From assembly GCF_000719345.1 (NCBI RefSeq), contig NZ_JOFX01000006.1, positions 1 to 64,000 of the forward strand: a DNA stretch of 64,000 nucleotides. The letters run 5' to 3'. Made by a program: the position numbers and the translations under genes. Below the pieces are notes generated by a model, which saw nothing but the letters and a program-made list of their open reading frames with translations, made no database searches and was not told where the DNA came from. This document shows positions 26,466 through 36,850 of this stretch, in pieces. Source of the stretch: Streptomyces sp. NRRL F-2664 (GTDB taxonomy: Bacteria > Actinomycetota > Actinomycetes > Streptomycetales > Streptomycetaceae). The stretch's first letter is position 1; each line of letters begins with the position of its first letter.

Positions 26466-26610
26466 AGAGCAGACCTCCGGGGCCGGGGACGTGGGCGATC
26501 ACGCCCGTCTCGGGCATGAAGTGACCCGGCACGCTCAGCCATGTGCCGGGTTGGCTCATCTTTGGTAACCCGGCTGCCCGGAGTTCCCCAAACGTCCCTT
26601 TTTACTACCG
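26466..26610 (-). promoter_or_regulatory. structured 5-prime leader of the M23 peptidase gene
   Basis: Two hairpins compete for the same bases. Hairpin A pairs 26567-26573 with 26546-26552 (7 bp, 14-nt loop). Hairpin B pairs 26543-26550 with 26525-26532 (8 bp, 10-nt loop). They share 26546-26550, so only one can form. A third, smaller stem (CCCG/CGGG near 26500-26520) lies closer to the start codon. The arrangement is switch-like. I looked for the ydaO (c-di-AMP) riboswitch core, which controls cell-wall hydrolase genes in Streptomyces, and did not find it. Confidence 0.5.
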
Positions 26611-27088
26611 GGGCTCGTAGCCGCAGCGGAGTGACGTAGCCCGTTGACGCGGGCCACCAGGGGCTAAGCACCTCCCGCGGGGTCGTCTCGATCTACGAAA
26701 CCCCCTCGTATGTCCGATTTGCCCTGTGCCCCTTGTCACCGGCTCCGGCAGCTGCGAAGCCCCCGAATGTGACGGGCACTACGCTCCCGGCCCTGCGTGC
26801 AACGGTGCTTCCGCACCCGGGACTCCGCCCTTCGCCGCGCCCCTCCCTCAGCCCTCGGTCGCCCCTCCGACGAGCGGAGCCGGTCGCTGCGAGCCGCGCG
26901 GCGCACAGGGCGTACCAGAGGCCGCCGGGGCCGGCTCGGGGAGGCGTCGCGCGTCCGGCGGCACTGAGCGGCGCCGGGGTGGGGGCCGGTCCCTGCGTGG
27001 ACCAGCGGTGGCCGGCCGCCGGCGAGGCGCTCGTCGGGCACCCGCCGCGCCCGCACCCGCGGGCCCGCACTGCCCGCCGGGCAGGCAA
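26611..27088. other. gene-poor stretch between M23 peptidase and clpC
   Basis: No convincing gene. Long open frames exist on both strands but have skewed, Arg/Pro/Ala-rich products with no recognisable motif and no ribosome binding site. The part nearest the M23 gene probably holds its promoter; a TAGTAA hexamer near 26605-26610 on the minus strand is a weak -10 candidate. Confidence 0.5.
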
Positions 27089-27130
27089 AAGGGGCGGCCC
27101 CGGGACTCGATGTCCCGGGGCCGCCCCTTA
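27085..27130 (-). terminator. clpC intrinsic terminator
   Basis: An 18-bp perfect stem (27089-27106 with 27112-27129; 5-nt loop) sits 15 nt after the clpC stop. Read on the minus strand it ends in CCCCTTTTGCC, giving a short U run. It is one of the strongest hairpins in the window. Confidence 0.88.
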
Positions 27131-27144
27131 CCGCTCAGTCGCGC

Positions 27145-29670
<2,526 letters not shown>

Positions 29671-29891
29671 CGTTTATCGCTCCTCAGAGCGGTCGGGCAG
29701 TTCGGGGTCGGTCCCCGCCCTGTCCTTCCGCATGCTAGTCCCGTGGGGCGGGACAGCTCATTCCAACTGCCGACATCCGTCCACGGCTCACCCCTGCATC
29801 AGCGGGAAAACCGGCTTGAAGAGCCGACAACTGCTCCAACTCGATGGTGCGAGACGATGTTCCCGCAGGCCAGGCAGATACCCGTCATGCG

Positions 29892-29909
29892 TGTACGCCG
29901 ACGGCGAAC
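29892..29909. promoter_or_regulatory. ClgR box 1
   Basis: TGTACGCCGACGGCGAAC matches every position of the ClgR operator consensus as I remember it from actinobacteria (WNNWCGCYNANRGCGWWS). It lies about 222 bp upstream of the clpC start codon. Confidence 0.7.
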
Positions 29910-30001
29910 GCAAGCCCGTCAAATCAGCGTGTCGCCCCGATCCACTAGGAATGTCTTACCCGTAAGGGCTGACACTCCATGCCGGTCACGCCGGTTCCCT
30001 C

Positions 30002-30015
30002 CGCTGAGGGCGAAC
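30002..30015. promoter_or_regulatory. ClgR box 2 (partial)
   Basis: CGCTGAGGGCGAAC matches the CGCYNANRGCGWWS core, but the 5-prime flank deviates (CCTC in place of WNNW). It lies 93 bp from box 1. It could serve clpC at a distance or the divergent gene at 30132. Confidence 0.5.
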
Positions 30016-30131
30016 AGAGTTCCGTCTCGAATGTGGGACTCCGCCTGCCCGACGTTTACGTTCCGCACATCTGCGAGTGCGGAACGTGACCTCTACCGTA
30101 ACCCCCGCGCGATTCCGCAGTTGCTCCGGGT

Positions 30132-30719
30132 ATGGCCGCAACCGTCCTGCCGACCGTCCCGCCGCCCCGCGTCGCGCCCGAGGAGGACGCGTACGCCGCC
30201 TGGTACGGGAAGGTGCTCGGCTGGACCGTCGCGGGCGGGCCGCCGGTCCAGCTCGTGACCGGGATCCGCTTCGACGTCCTGGAGCTGCCCTCCGACGCGG
30301 GGACGGCGCTGTTGCGCCGGCCGGTCGCCACGGGTCCGGTGGCCGTGATGGGGCGCCGGATGCGGTTCCTGGTGGCCCCGGGGAGCGCGGAGGAACTCGA
30401 CGGTCTGCTCGACTGGCTCGAATGGGGCGGGGTCGCCCTGGACCTGACCGCCCTGGGTGCCGGCGGGCGGATCACCGCCCCGGCACCCCCGGGCCACCGC
30501 TCCCCGGGAGGGAGCCCGCGGGGGGCCGCCGTGTGGCTGCGACCCCCCGAGCAGGGGTGTGAGGCGCTGCTGCCAGCCCTGCCCGGTCCCGGGCGGGCCG
30601 CAGGGCCCGCCGGCGGGCCCGATCTCGTACGCCTGGTCGCGGCGGCGGCGACGGAGTGCCACCGAGCGCGGCTGGGACGGCGTACGGACGGGGTCCGTCA
30701 GCCCTTGGCCTTCTCGTAG
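30132..30719 (+). CDS. short Prim-Pol-like protein of unknown activity
   Basis: 195 residues. The middle and end resemble the C-terminal half of the DNA primase/polymerase-like proteins common in Streptomyces: a strand IRFDVLELPSDAGTALLRR, then RRMRFLVAPGSAEELDGLLDWLEWGGVALDLTALGAGGRITAPAPP and AAVWLRPP. The N-terminal half that normally carries the Cys/His and catalytic acidic motifs is absent, replaced by a short YAAWYGKVLGW segment, so polymerase activity is unlikely. This family call is from memory of related sequences. The 3-prime end overlaps the convergent lsr2 gene by 22 bp. Confidence 0.72.
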   Translation: MAATVLPTVPPPRVAPEEDAYAAWYGKVLGWTVAGGPPVQLVTGIRFDVLELPSDAGTALLRRPVATGPVAVMGRRMRFLVAPGSAEELDGLLDWLEWGGVALDLTALGAGGRITAPAPPGHRSPGGSPRGAAVWLRPPEQGCEALLPALPGPGRAAGPAGGPDLVRLVAAAATECHRARLGRRTDGVRQPLAFS

Positions 30720-31036
30720 GCCTCGCGGATCTCGGCCGGGACGCGGCCGCGGTCGTTCACGTTGTAGCCGTTCTCCTTCGCCCATGCGCGGATCTCGGCG
30801 GTGTCCGGGTTGCCGGTCGCCGCGGCGGCGCGGCCCTTGGCGCGGGCCGCGGTGGCGCGGCCACCGGTGCGGCGGCCGCCCTTGGTGTACGGGTCGAGCA
30901 GACCGCGGAGCTTTTCAGCGTTGGCGGTGGTGAGGTCGATCTCGTAGGTCTTGCCATCCAGAGCGAACGTCACCGTCTCGTCCGCCTCGCCACCGTCGAG
31001 GTCGTCGACAAGAAGGACCTGAACCTTCTGTGCCAC
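30698..31036 (-). CDS. lsr2: nucleoid-associated protein Lsr2
   Basis: A histone-like xenogeneic silencer that bridges AT-rich DNA. 112 residues. The N-terminal dimerisation domain (MAQKVQVLLVDDLDGGEADETV..., about 1-60) and C-terminal DNA-binding domain (about 75-112) with the AT-hook-like RGR in NDRGRVPAEIREAYEKA are intact, joined by an Ala/Arg/Gly-rich linker. GTG start at 31036 with AAGGAA 7 nt upstream. The leader (31037-31201) is more AT-rich than its surroundings, which may allow autoregulation. Confidence 0.96.
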   Translation of the reverse strand: MAQKVQVLLVDDLDGGEADETVTFALDGKTYEIDLTTANAEKLRGLLDPYTKGGRRTGGRATAARAKGRAAAATGNPDTAEIRAWAKENGYNVNDRGRVPAEIREAYEKAKG

Positions 31037-31201
31037 CGGGATTTCCTTTCATCGAAAAGCAGTACGCGGAAAGGAAACCGCTTTTGCCAGGAAAACACAA
31101 ACCCCCCGGGAGAGGTTCGAGACCGCTACGGGGCGGGAAACGTGCGCGATTCGGACATAGGCCACAGGTGTGCGGAGCGCCGGAAAAGCTGGGGCCATGG
31201 A

Positions 31202-31732
31202 TCAGAGGTGCAGAAGCATCCGACTGTTGCCCAAGGTGTTCGGCTTCACTCGTTCGAGACCGAGGAACTCGGCGACGCCCTCGTCATAGGAACGCAAGAG
31301 CTCCATGTAGACATCGGTGTCGACCGGGGTCTCGCCGATCTCGACGAAGCCGTGCTTCGCGAAGAACTCGACTTCGAAGGTGAGGCAGAAAACCCGGCTG
31401 ACGCCGAGCGTGCGGGCCGTGCTCAACAACTGCTGGAGGAGCTGATGGCCGACGCCGGCGCCCTTCAAGTCGCGGTCGACGGCGAGAGTGCGCACTTCGG
31501 CCAGGTCTTCCCACATCACGTGGAGTGCACCGCAGCCCACCACCTGTGAGTCGGAGTCGCGTTCCGCGACCCAGAACTCCTGGATGTCCTCGTAAAGGAC
31601 GACCGGTGCTTTGTCGAGCAGGATCCGCTGCTGCACGTACTGGTCGAGGAGGCGGCGCAGCGCGGGAACATCGCGTGTGCGGGCACGGCGGATGGTCACT
31701 GTTTCTGCGTGTGCAGAGGAAAACTCTCCCAT
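31202..31732 (-). CDS. argA: N-acetylglutamate synthase, short actinobacterial type
   Basis: First step of arginine synthesis: acetyl-CoA plus glutamate gives N-acetylglutamate. 176 residues, a lone GNAT domain without the kinase-like half of E. coli ArgA. It resembles the M. tuberculosis short NAGS (Rv2747): IRRARTRDVPALRRLLDQYV, YEDIQEFWVAE, VVGCGALHVMWEDLAEVRTLAVD, GAGVGHQLLQQLL (acetyl-CoA loop), FEVEFFAKHGFVEI and VKPNTLGNSRML. ATG 31732. It lies 11 bp downstream of the BlaI-like gene on the same strand, so the two may be co-transcribed. Confidence 0.88.
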   Translation of the reverse strand: MGEFSSAHAETVTIRRARTRDVPALRRLLDQYVQQRILLDKAPVVLYEDIQEFWVAERDSDSQVVGCGALHVMWEDLAEVRTLAVDRDLKGAGVGHQLLQQLLSTARTLGVSRVFCLTFEVEFFAKHGFVEIGETPVDTDVYMELLRSYDEGVAEFLGLERVKPNTLGNSRMLLHL

Positions 31733-31743
31733 GGCTGCGGACG

Positions 31744-32268
31744 CTATCGTTCCGGTGGCCCCGGGCGCCCGGCGGACCGCTCTTCGGCCTCCGGCGGCGC
31801 GGAAGCCCCGGCGGAGGGGTCGGGGGAGGGATCCGCGAACGGTTCCGTGCGGGGTTCGCCCCGGGATGCGGCGGGAGGGCCCGCGGGGGGCTCGGAAGCG
31901 GTCTCGTCGTCGTGCTGGACGACCCGGACGGCGTCCCGGAGGGCCTCGCGCTGTTCCGCGGACATCATGCCGAAGAAGGCGACGAGAGCGGCGGCGGGGT
32001 TGTCGCTCGTCGACCAGGCTTCGTTCATCAGAGCGGCCGAGTAGGCGGCGCGGGTGGAGACCGCCGTATATCGATAGGCGCGGCCTTCGGCTTCCCGGCG
32101 GACCCAGCCCTTCTGATGGAGATTGTCCATCACGGTCATGACCGTGGTGTACGCGATGGACCGTTCCTGCTGGAGGTCTTCCAGGACTTCCCGAACGGTG
32201 ACCGGGCGGTTCCACTGCCACACCCGCGTCATCACGGCGTCTTCGAGTTCTCCCAAGGGGCGAGGCAC
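31744..32268 (-). CDS. BlaI/MecI-family transcriptional repressor
   Basis: About 174 residues. The winged-helix domain occupies the first ~80 residues: LGELEDAVMTRVWQWNRPVTVREVLEDL and IAYTTVMTVMDNLHQKGWVRREAEGRAYRYTA. The helical dimerisation part follows (about 90-135). A Pro/Glu/Ser-rich tail of ~50 residues (PPAGPPAASRGEPRT...) is unusual for BlaI. No BlaR1-type sensor protease is adjacent. The GTG at 32268 (VPRPLGELE) is the family-typical start. A palindrome 10 bp upstream (32278-32309) may be its operator. Confidence 0.88.
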   Translation of the reverse strand: MPRPLGELEDAVMTRVWQWNRPVTVREVLEDLQQERSIAYTTVMTVMDNLHQKGWVRREAEGRAYRYTAVSTRAAYSAALMNEAWSTSDNPAAALVAFFGMMSAEQREALRDAVRVVQHDDETASEPPAGPPAASRGEPRTEPFADPSPDPSAGASAPPEAEERSAGRPGPPER

Positions 32269-32277
32269 ACCAGCACG

Positions 32278-32309
32278 ATAGTCCGGGTTGTGCGCAATTG
32301 CCCGACTAT
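32278..32309. promoter_or_regulatory. candidate operator of the BlaI-like gene
   Basis: Inverted repeat ATAGTC (32278-32283) and GACTAT (32304-32309) with inner CGGG/CCCG pairs, centred about 25 bp before the start codon. Its TAGTC/GACTA arms are only loosely like the TACTACA-type BlaI/MecI operators. Confidence 0.45.
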
Positions 32310-32378
32310 TCACCGGGCCACGCGCAACAAAATCGGGCGCACGGCCCGTACGGCCGTGCACCCGTCGGTGCCTCGGGT

Positions 32379-32546
32379 CTAGTTCTGCTGCTGCCGGGCG
32401 GCCTCGGCACGGGCGATCACGGCGTCGACGGCCGCGTCCTCCTTGGCCTTGTTGGAGCCGCCCTGGCTCTTCACGATCGTCACGACGAGGGCGATGAAGA
32501 ACGCGGCCATCACGAAGGGGGGCACGAGCGCGGAGACGTAGTCCAT
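32379..32546 (-). CDS. small single-helix membrane protein
   Basis: About 55 residues (MDYVSALVPPFVMAAFFIALVVTIVKSQGG...). One membrane helix (about 7-27) is followed by a charged, Ala-rich cytosolic tail (NKAKEDAAVDAVIARAEAARQQQN) that could form a short amphipathic helix or coiled coil. The start is either ATG 32546 with GGAGG very close, or TTG 32564. Function unknown. Confidence 0.7.
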   Translation of the reverse strand: MDYVSALVPPFVMAAFFIALVVTIVKSQGGSNKAKEDAAVDAVIARAEAARQQQN

Positions 32547-32604
32547 GCCCTCCAGCGTAGCCAAGCGGACCCGCCCCGGACGCGGCGGGTGAGGTGCGGC
32601 GCCC

Positions 32605-33189
32605 TCAGACGACGGCGAGCCCGGAGGGCGCGGGCGGGGTGGGCTTGCGGCGCGGCGGGAAGACCTCGCCGGGGGTCGGCACCGGCCGTTCCGGGCGCGG
32701 GCGCTCCTTGGGTGCGGGCGCCGGCCGGGGCGGCTCCTCCCGGCCGCCCGCCAGGGTGAGCCGGCGGGGCCGGTGCCCGGGGGTCGTGGTGAGGCGGCGC
32801 CGTACGGAGCGCTCCGCGACGGCCCGGGCCCGCTCCAGCAGCGTCGCGGCGGCCGGGTCGGCCCGCAGCGCGCGCAGGGCGGCGAGGTCGTCGGGAACCG
32901 GCTCGTAGCCCAGGGCGAGGGCCTCGCGCAGCAGCTCCAGGTAGCCGGGGAGGCTGCCGGGCAGGGCGGCCCGGTAGCGGGCCAGGTCGTCCAGGACGAA
33001 GGCTCTGAGCCGGCCCGCCTCCCGGACCGCTTCGTCCACCGACTGCGCGAGGCGCAGGCAGTCCTGGACCTCCTCGGCCGCCAGGGGGGCCGAGGAGGAC
33101 TGAAGGGCGTGGGCGAGGGAACGCCTGAGCACGTGCAGCTCGGCGGCGCTGAACGCCATGCCGCCGCGGGATCCGAAAGGCGTGGGCAT
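32605..33189 (-). CDS. hypothetical helical protein with Pro/Arg-rich tail
   Basis: 194 residues from ATG 33189, or 184 from the ATG encoding MAFSAAELH. The first ~135 residues are all-helical (LHVLRRSLAHALQSSSAPLAAEEVQDCLRLAQ... and YRAALPGSLPGYLELLREALALGYEPVPDDLAALRAL), and the last ~55 are rich in Pro, Arg and Lys and probably disordered. No signal peptide. I do not recognise a named family; the layout is seen in conserved Streptomyces hypotheticals. Confidence 0.68.
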   Translation of the reverse strand: MPTPFGSRGGMAFSAAELHVLRRSLAHALQSSSAPLAAEEVQDCLRLAQSVDEAVREAGRLRAFVLDDLARYRAALPGSLPGYLELLREALALGYEPVPDDLAALRALRADPAAATLLERARAVAERSVRRRLTTTPGHRPRRLTLAGGREEPPRPAPAPKERPRPERPVPTPGEVFPPRRKPTPPAPSGLAVV

Positions 33190-33270
33190 GGGCCGAAGAT
33201 ACGCGCTAATCGGACAAAATCCCCTCAGGAGGGGTGGGTCCGGCGCGGCGCGGCCGCGGGAGGCCGGAGG

Positions 33271-33456
33271 TCAGCCGCTCTGCTTGACCGCGCGCAGGAA
33301 ATCCGCCCAGGCGGCCTGCGTGGTGGCGAGGACCAGATGGGCCGGGTCGACCCGGTCGGCGACCTTCACGAGGGCTCCGGGGGTGACGGCGACGTAGACG
33401 CAGGCGTCGCCGTCGCCGCAGAACGAGGACTTCCGCCACGCAGGCTGAGCGGTCAT
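33271..33456 (-). CDS. DUF397-family small protein
   Basis: 61 residues: WRKSSFCGDGDACVYVAVTPGALVKVADRVDP followed by LVLATTQAAWADFLRAVKQ, the full DUF397 signature. In Streptomyces these small proteins usually sit next to an XRE-type regulator and modulate it (BldB/WhiJ-like systems). No such regulator is adjacent, so it is an orphan copy. GGAGGAG 6 nt upstream fixes the ATG at 33456. Confidence 0.88.
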   Translation of the reverse strand: MTAQPAWRKSSFCGDGDACVYVAVTPGALVKVADRVDPAHLVLATTQAAWADFLRAVKQSG

Positions 33457-33710
33457 GGTGTCTCCTCCGGGCAACGGTGGCCGGTAAATGCGGTCAAGGG
33501 ACGGTAACCCCGTCGCCGGTCCTCACCGGCGACTTTCGCGCAATTCGGCGTTTCGTCACAGTCCCGCGGGCTCACGGATGGTAGGCGGCGCCGCGGCCCC
33601 GTGCAGGCCGGCGGCCCTGCGGCAGGGGGCCCGGCCGGCATCCGGCGGGTGCGCGCGGGGCCGCGACGGCGGGCCGGGCCGGGGCATTTTCGGGCCCCGC
33701 CCGGGCGGGG

Positions 33711-34841
33711 TCAGATGCGGGCCACGAAGTCCGAGACCGCTTCGTGCACGTCGGATTCGGTCCACGACAGGGCCGGTTCCGTGACGTCCAGCTCGGTCAC
33801 CGCGAGGCCGGGCGGCCCGCCGGCCGACCAGCGGCGGAAGAGGACGGTTCCGGTCTCCTCCGCCTGCCGCAGGCCGGCGTCCGTCAGCCGGTCCGGGTCA
33901 TGGGGCAGCCACACCTGGAACTGGTGCGTGTGCGGCTCCTCGGGGTGCACACGCGACCACGGGACGCCGGACTTCGCGAGGGCCTCGCGCAGCGCCCCGG
34001 CCACCATCCGCGCCTGGGCCACGTACGACGGCAGCCGCGGCAGCTCCCGGTCCAGCCCGGCCAGTGCGGCCAGGGCCTGGGGGAACTGCCGGAAGATCTG
34101 GCCGCCGTAGCGGTGCCGCCAGACCCTGGTCTCCTCCACGAACTCCCGCGACCCGGCCAGGGCCGCCCCGCTCAGGCCGCCGAGCGACTTGTAGAACGAG
34201 ACGTACACGGAGTCGGCGAGCCCGGCGATCTCGGGGAGCGGGCGGCCGAAGCGGACGGTGGACTCCCACAGCCGGGCCCCGTCGAAGTGGATCACCGCTT
34301 CCCGGTCCCGGCCCGCCTCCACCAGCGCCTGCAGCTCCTCCCAGGTGGGCAGCAGGAAGCCGGCCTCGCGCAGCGGCAGCTCCAGCATCAGCGTGCCGAA
34401 GGGCTCCCGGACGGCCGCGACCTCCTGCGCCGTGGGCTGGCGCGCCTCGGTCGTCGGGTGGACGACCCGCAGCCCGGAGACCGTCGACAGGGCGTCGCCC
34501 TCCCACATCTCCGGGTGGCTCAGCGGGTGCAGCGCCACGACGGGGTTCCCGGTCCGGCCGGCCCAGCAGCGCAGCGCGACCTGCTGGGCCATCGTGCCGC
34601 TGGGGAAGAACGCCGCGTCCTGCGTCCCGAGGAGCTCCGCGACGCGCCGCTCCAGCGCCTCGACGATCCCGTCGCCGTAGACGTCGGCGGGCGCGTCCAT
34701 GTCGTACGGGGCCTCGGCGAGCCGCGCAAGCGCCTCACCCACCGTGGCTTCGCGCGGACTGCGCGTCAGGGTGCGCCGCGCCGCCCGCCAGGCCGCCACG
34801 AGCCGCTCGCCGCGTTCCGTTTCCTCAGTGCCTTCGCTCAT
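33711..34841 (-). CDS. PLP-dependent L-threonine aldolase-like enzyme
   Basis: 376 residues, beta-eliminating lyase/threonine aldolase fold. Motifs: APADVYGDGIVEALERRVAELLG, AAFFPSGTMAQQVALRCW (PLP phosphate loop), HPLSHPEMWEGDA (His stacking on PLP), IHFDGARLWES (Asp binding the pyridine N) and DSVYVSFYKSLGGLSGAALAG (Schiff-base Lys). It probably cleaves threonine or a related beta-hydroxy amino acid to glycine plus aldehyde. The C-terminus ends normally. A self-complementary GC stretch (33695-33710) directly follows the stop and may terminate transcription. Confidence 0.85.
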   Translation of the reverse strand: MSEGTEETERGERLVAAWRAARRTLTRSPREATVGEALARLAEAPYDMDAPADVYGDGIVEALERRVAELLGTQDAAFFPSGTMAQQVALRCWAGRTGNPVVALHPLSHPEMWEGDALSTVSGLRVVHPTTEARQPTAQEVAAVREPFGTLMLELPLREAGFLLPTWEELQALVEAGRDREAVIHFDGARLWESTVRFGRPLPEIAGLADSVYVSFYKSLGGLSGAALAGSREFVEETRVWRHRYGGQIFRQFPQALAALAGLDRELPRLPSYVAQARMVAGALREALAKSGVPWSRVHPEEPHTHQFQVWLPHDPDRLTDAGLRQAEETGTVLFRRWSAGGPPGLAVTELDVTEPALSWTESDVHEAVSDFVARI

Positions 34842-34949
34842 GACCCCTGATCCTCGCCGCTCGTGCCCGACCGGCCAAGGGCCCCACGGGCTAGCATGGC
34901 GGCGTATCGTCCGGTACCCCCGCGGACTGGAACGGAAGGCATTCCCCGC

Positions 34950-35861
34950 GTGAATCATTCACAGCAGCCACGCCCTGCCCGGCTCGCCGTCGGCGTCGTC
35001 GGGGCGGGCCGCGTCGGCCCCGCGCTGGCCCGTGCGCTCCAGCAGGCGGGACACCGTCCCGTCGCCGTGTCGGGTGTCTCCGACGCCTCCGTGCGCCGAG
35101 CCGCGCGCATGCTTCCGGACGTGCCGCTGGTGCCGCCCGGCCAGGTGCTGGAACGCGCCGACCTGGTCCTGCTGACCGTCCCCGACGATGCGCTGCCGTC
35201 GCTGGTGGAGGGGCTCGCCGAGACCGGCGCGGTCCGGCCCGGCCAGCTCCTCGTGCACACCTCGGGCCGGTACGGGACCGCCGTGCTGGACCCGGCGCGC
35301 CGGGCGGGCGCCCTGCCGCTGGCCCTGCATCCCGCGATGACCTTCACGGGTACCGAGGTCGACGTGCAGCGGCTGGCCGGCTGCTCCTTCGGCGTCACCG
35401 CCCCTGAGGAGCTGCGGCTGGCCGCCGAGGCCCTGGTCATCGAGATGGGCGGGGAGCCGGAGTGGATCGCGGAGGAGAACCGCGCGCTGTACCACGCGGC
35501 CCTGGCCCTCGGCGCGAACCACCTGGTCACGCTGGTCGCCCAGTCCCTGGAGCTGCTGCGCGCGGCGGGCGTCGGCCACCCCGACCGGATGCTGGGCCCG
35601 CTGCTCGGCGCGGCCCTGGACAACGCCCTGCGGTCCGGGGACGCGGCCCTGACCGGGCCGGTGGCCCGCGGTGACGCGGGGACGGTCGCCGCGCACGTCG
35701 CGGAGCTGCGCCGGCACGCGCCGGGCACGGTCGCCGGCTACCTGGCCATGGCCCGCACCACCGCCGACCGGGCCCTCGCGCACGGTCTGCTCAAGCCCGA
35801 ACTCGCCGAGGACCTGCTCGGCGTACTCGCCGACACGGACCCTGACGGGGGCGACCAGTGA
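34950..35861 (+). CDS. Rossmann-fold DUF2520 protein, first gene of the pan/nad operon
   Basis: About 303 residues. The NAD(P)-binding motif [21 protein letters not shown] is at the N-terminus, and a helical DUF2520 domain (about 145-275) includes [23 protein letters not shown]. The fold resembles ketopantoate reductase and 6-phosphogluconate dehydrogenase types. It overlaps panC by 4 nt (GTGA), as the M. tuberculosis homologue (Rv3603c) also precedes panC. A role in pantothenate synthesis, perhaps ketopantoate reduction, is an inference. GTG 34950 is preceded by GGAAGG. Confidence 0.82.
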   Translation: MNHSQQPRPARLAVGVVGAGRVGPALARALQQAGHRPVAVSGVSDASVRRAARMLPDVPLVPPGQVLERADLVLLTVPDDALPSLVEGLAETGAVRPGQLLVHTSGRYGTAVLDPARRAGALPLALHPAMTFTGTEVDVQRLAGCSFGVTAPEELRLAAEALVIEMGGEPEWIAEENRALYHAALALGANHLVTLVAQSLELLRAAGVGHPDRMLGPLLGAALDNALRSGDAALTGPVARGDAGTVAAHVAELRRHAPGTVAGYLAMARTTADRALAHGLLKPELAEDLLGVLADTDPDGGDQ

Positions 35862-36850
35862 CCGACCTGCTGCTGCACACCGCCGACGAGCTGCACCGGC
35901 TGCCGCGCACCGGGCGGCGGGCCGTGGTGATGACCATGGGAGCGCTGCACGAGGGCCACGCCGCCCTGATCCGGGCCGCCCGTGAGCTGGCGGGGCCGGA
36001 GGGCCAGGTCGTCGTCACCGTCTTCGTCAACCCGCTGCAGTTCGGGGCGGGTGAGGACCTCGACCGGTATCCGCGCACCCTCGACGCGGACCTGGCCCTC
36101 GCGCAGGAGGCGGGCGCCGACGCCGTGTTCGCCCCGGCCGTCGACGAGGTCTACCCGGGCGGGGACCCGCAGGTGCGGATCAGCGCCGGCCCGATGGGTG
36201 AGCGGCTGGAGGGCGCCACCCGCCCCGGGCACTTCGACGGGATGCTGACCGTCGTCGCCAAGCTGCTCCATCTGACCGGCCCCGACCTGGCCCTCTTCGG
36301 CCAGAAGGACGCGCAGCAACTGGCCCTGATCCGGCGGATGGTGACCGACCTGAACTTCCCCGTGGAGGTGGTCGGCGTACCGACCGTCCGCGAGGAGGAC
36401 GGTCTGGCCCTGTCCTCGCGCAACCGCTACCTCTCCCCCGCGGACCGGCAGACCGCGCTGGCGCTGTCCCGTGCCCTCTTCGCGGGGCGGGACCGGCTGG
36501 CCGCGCAGGCGGCGCTGCGGGCCCGCGCCGAAGCCGCCCCGGCCACCGACCAGCGGGCCACCGCCCTGGCGCGGCTGGGTGAGATCCGCGCCTCGGCGGA
36601 CGCGCACGCCGTGTCGGCGGCCTGCACGGGCCTGCCCGACGCGGTGCGGGCCGCGGCGGGCCACGTCCTGGCGGACGCGGCCCGTTCGGAGCCGCCGCTC
36701 GTCCTGGACTACCTGGCGCTGGTGGATCCGCAGGACTTCACCGAGGCCGGCCCCGACTTCACCGGGCAGGCCGTGCTGGCCGTCGCCGCGAAGGTGGGCA
36801 CGACCCGGCTGATCGACAACATCCCATTGGAATTCGGAGCACACTCGTGA
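35858..36850 (+). CDS. panC: pantoate--beta-alanine ligase
   Basis: Condenses pantoate with beta-alanine using ATP. 330 residues, slightly longer than the ~283 of E. coli. The HIGH-like [13 protein letters not shown] (about 26-38), [30 protein letters not shown] and KMSKS-like [10 protein letters not shown] are intact. A low-similarity insert of Ala/Arg-rich sequence lies near 225-260. The 4-nt overlaps with both neighbours imply translational coupling. Beta-alanine supply (panD) is not in this window. Confidence 0.94.
   Translation: MTDLLLHTADELHRLPRTGRRAVVMTMGALHEGHAALIRAARELAGPEGQVVVTVFVNPLQFGAGEDLDRYPRTLDADLALAQEAGADAVFAPAVDEVYPGGDPQVRISAGPMGERLEGATRPGHFDGMLTVVAKLLHLTGPDLALFGQKDAQQLALIRRMVTDLNFPVEVVGVPTVREEDGLALSSRNRYLSPADRQTALALSRALFAGRDRLAAQAALRARAEAAPATDQRATALARLGEIRASADAHAVSAACTGLPDAVRAAAGHVLADAARSEPPLVLDYLALVDPQDFTEAGPDFTGQAVLAVAAKVGTTRLIDNIPLEFGAHS

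Larger units (their letters stand above)
29671..30131. promoter_or_regulatory. clpC upstream region, otherwise non-coding
   Basis: A 461-bp divergent gap between clpC and the Prim-Pol-like gene. It holds the two ClgR boxes listed separately. A TATCTG hexamer near 29879-29884 on the minus strand lies about 7 nt downstream of the nearer box and could be the clpC -10, putting the box over the -35 region as for an activator. I see no gene here. Confidence 0.55.

Noticed and set aside
26466..26610. ydaO (c-di-AMP) riboswitch upstream of the M23 peptidase gene
   Set aside because: The expected core (GACAGCTAACC-like and GGGGGA-like segments) is not present; only the structured, mutually exclusive hairpins were kept as an observation.
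26693..27088. Possible 131-codon gene on the minus strand between the M23 peptidase gene and clpC
   Set aside because: Skewed composition, no ribosome binding site, no motif, and it runs up to the clpC terminator.
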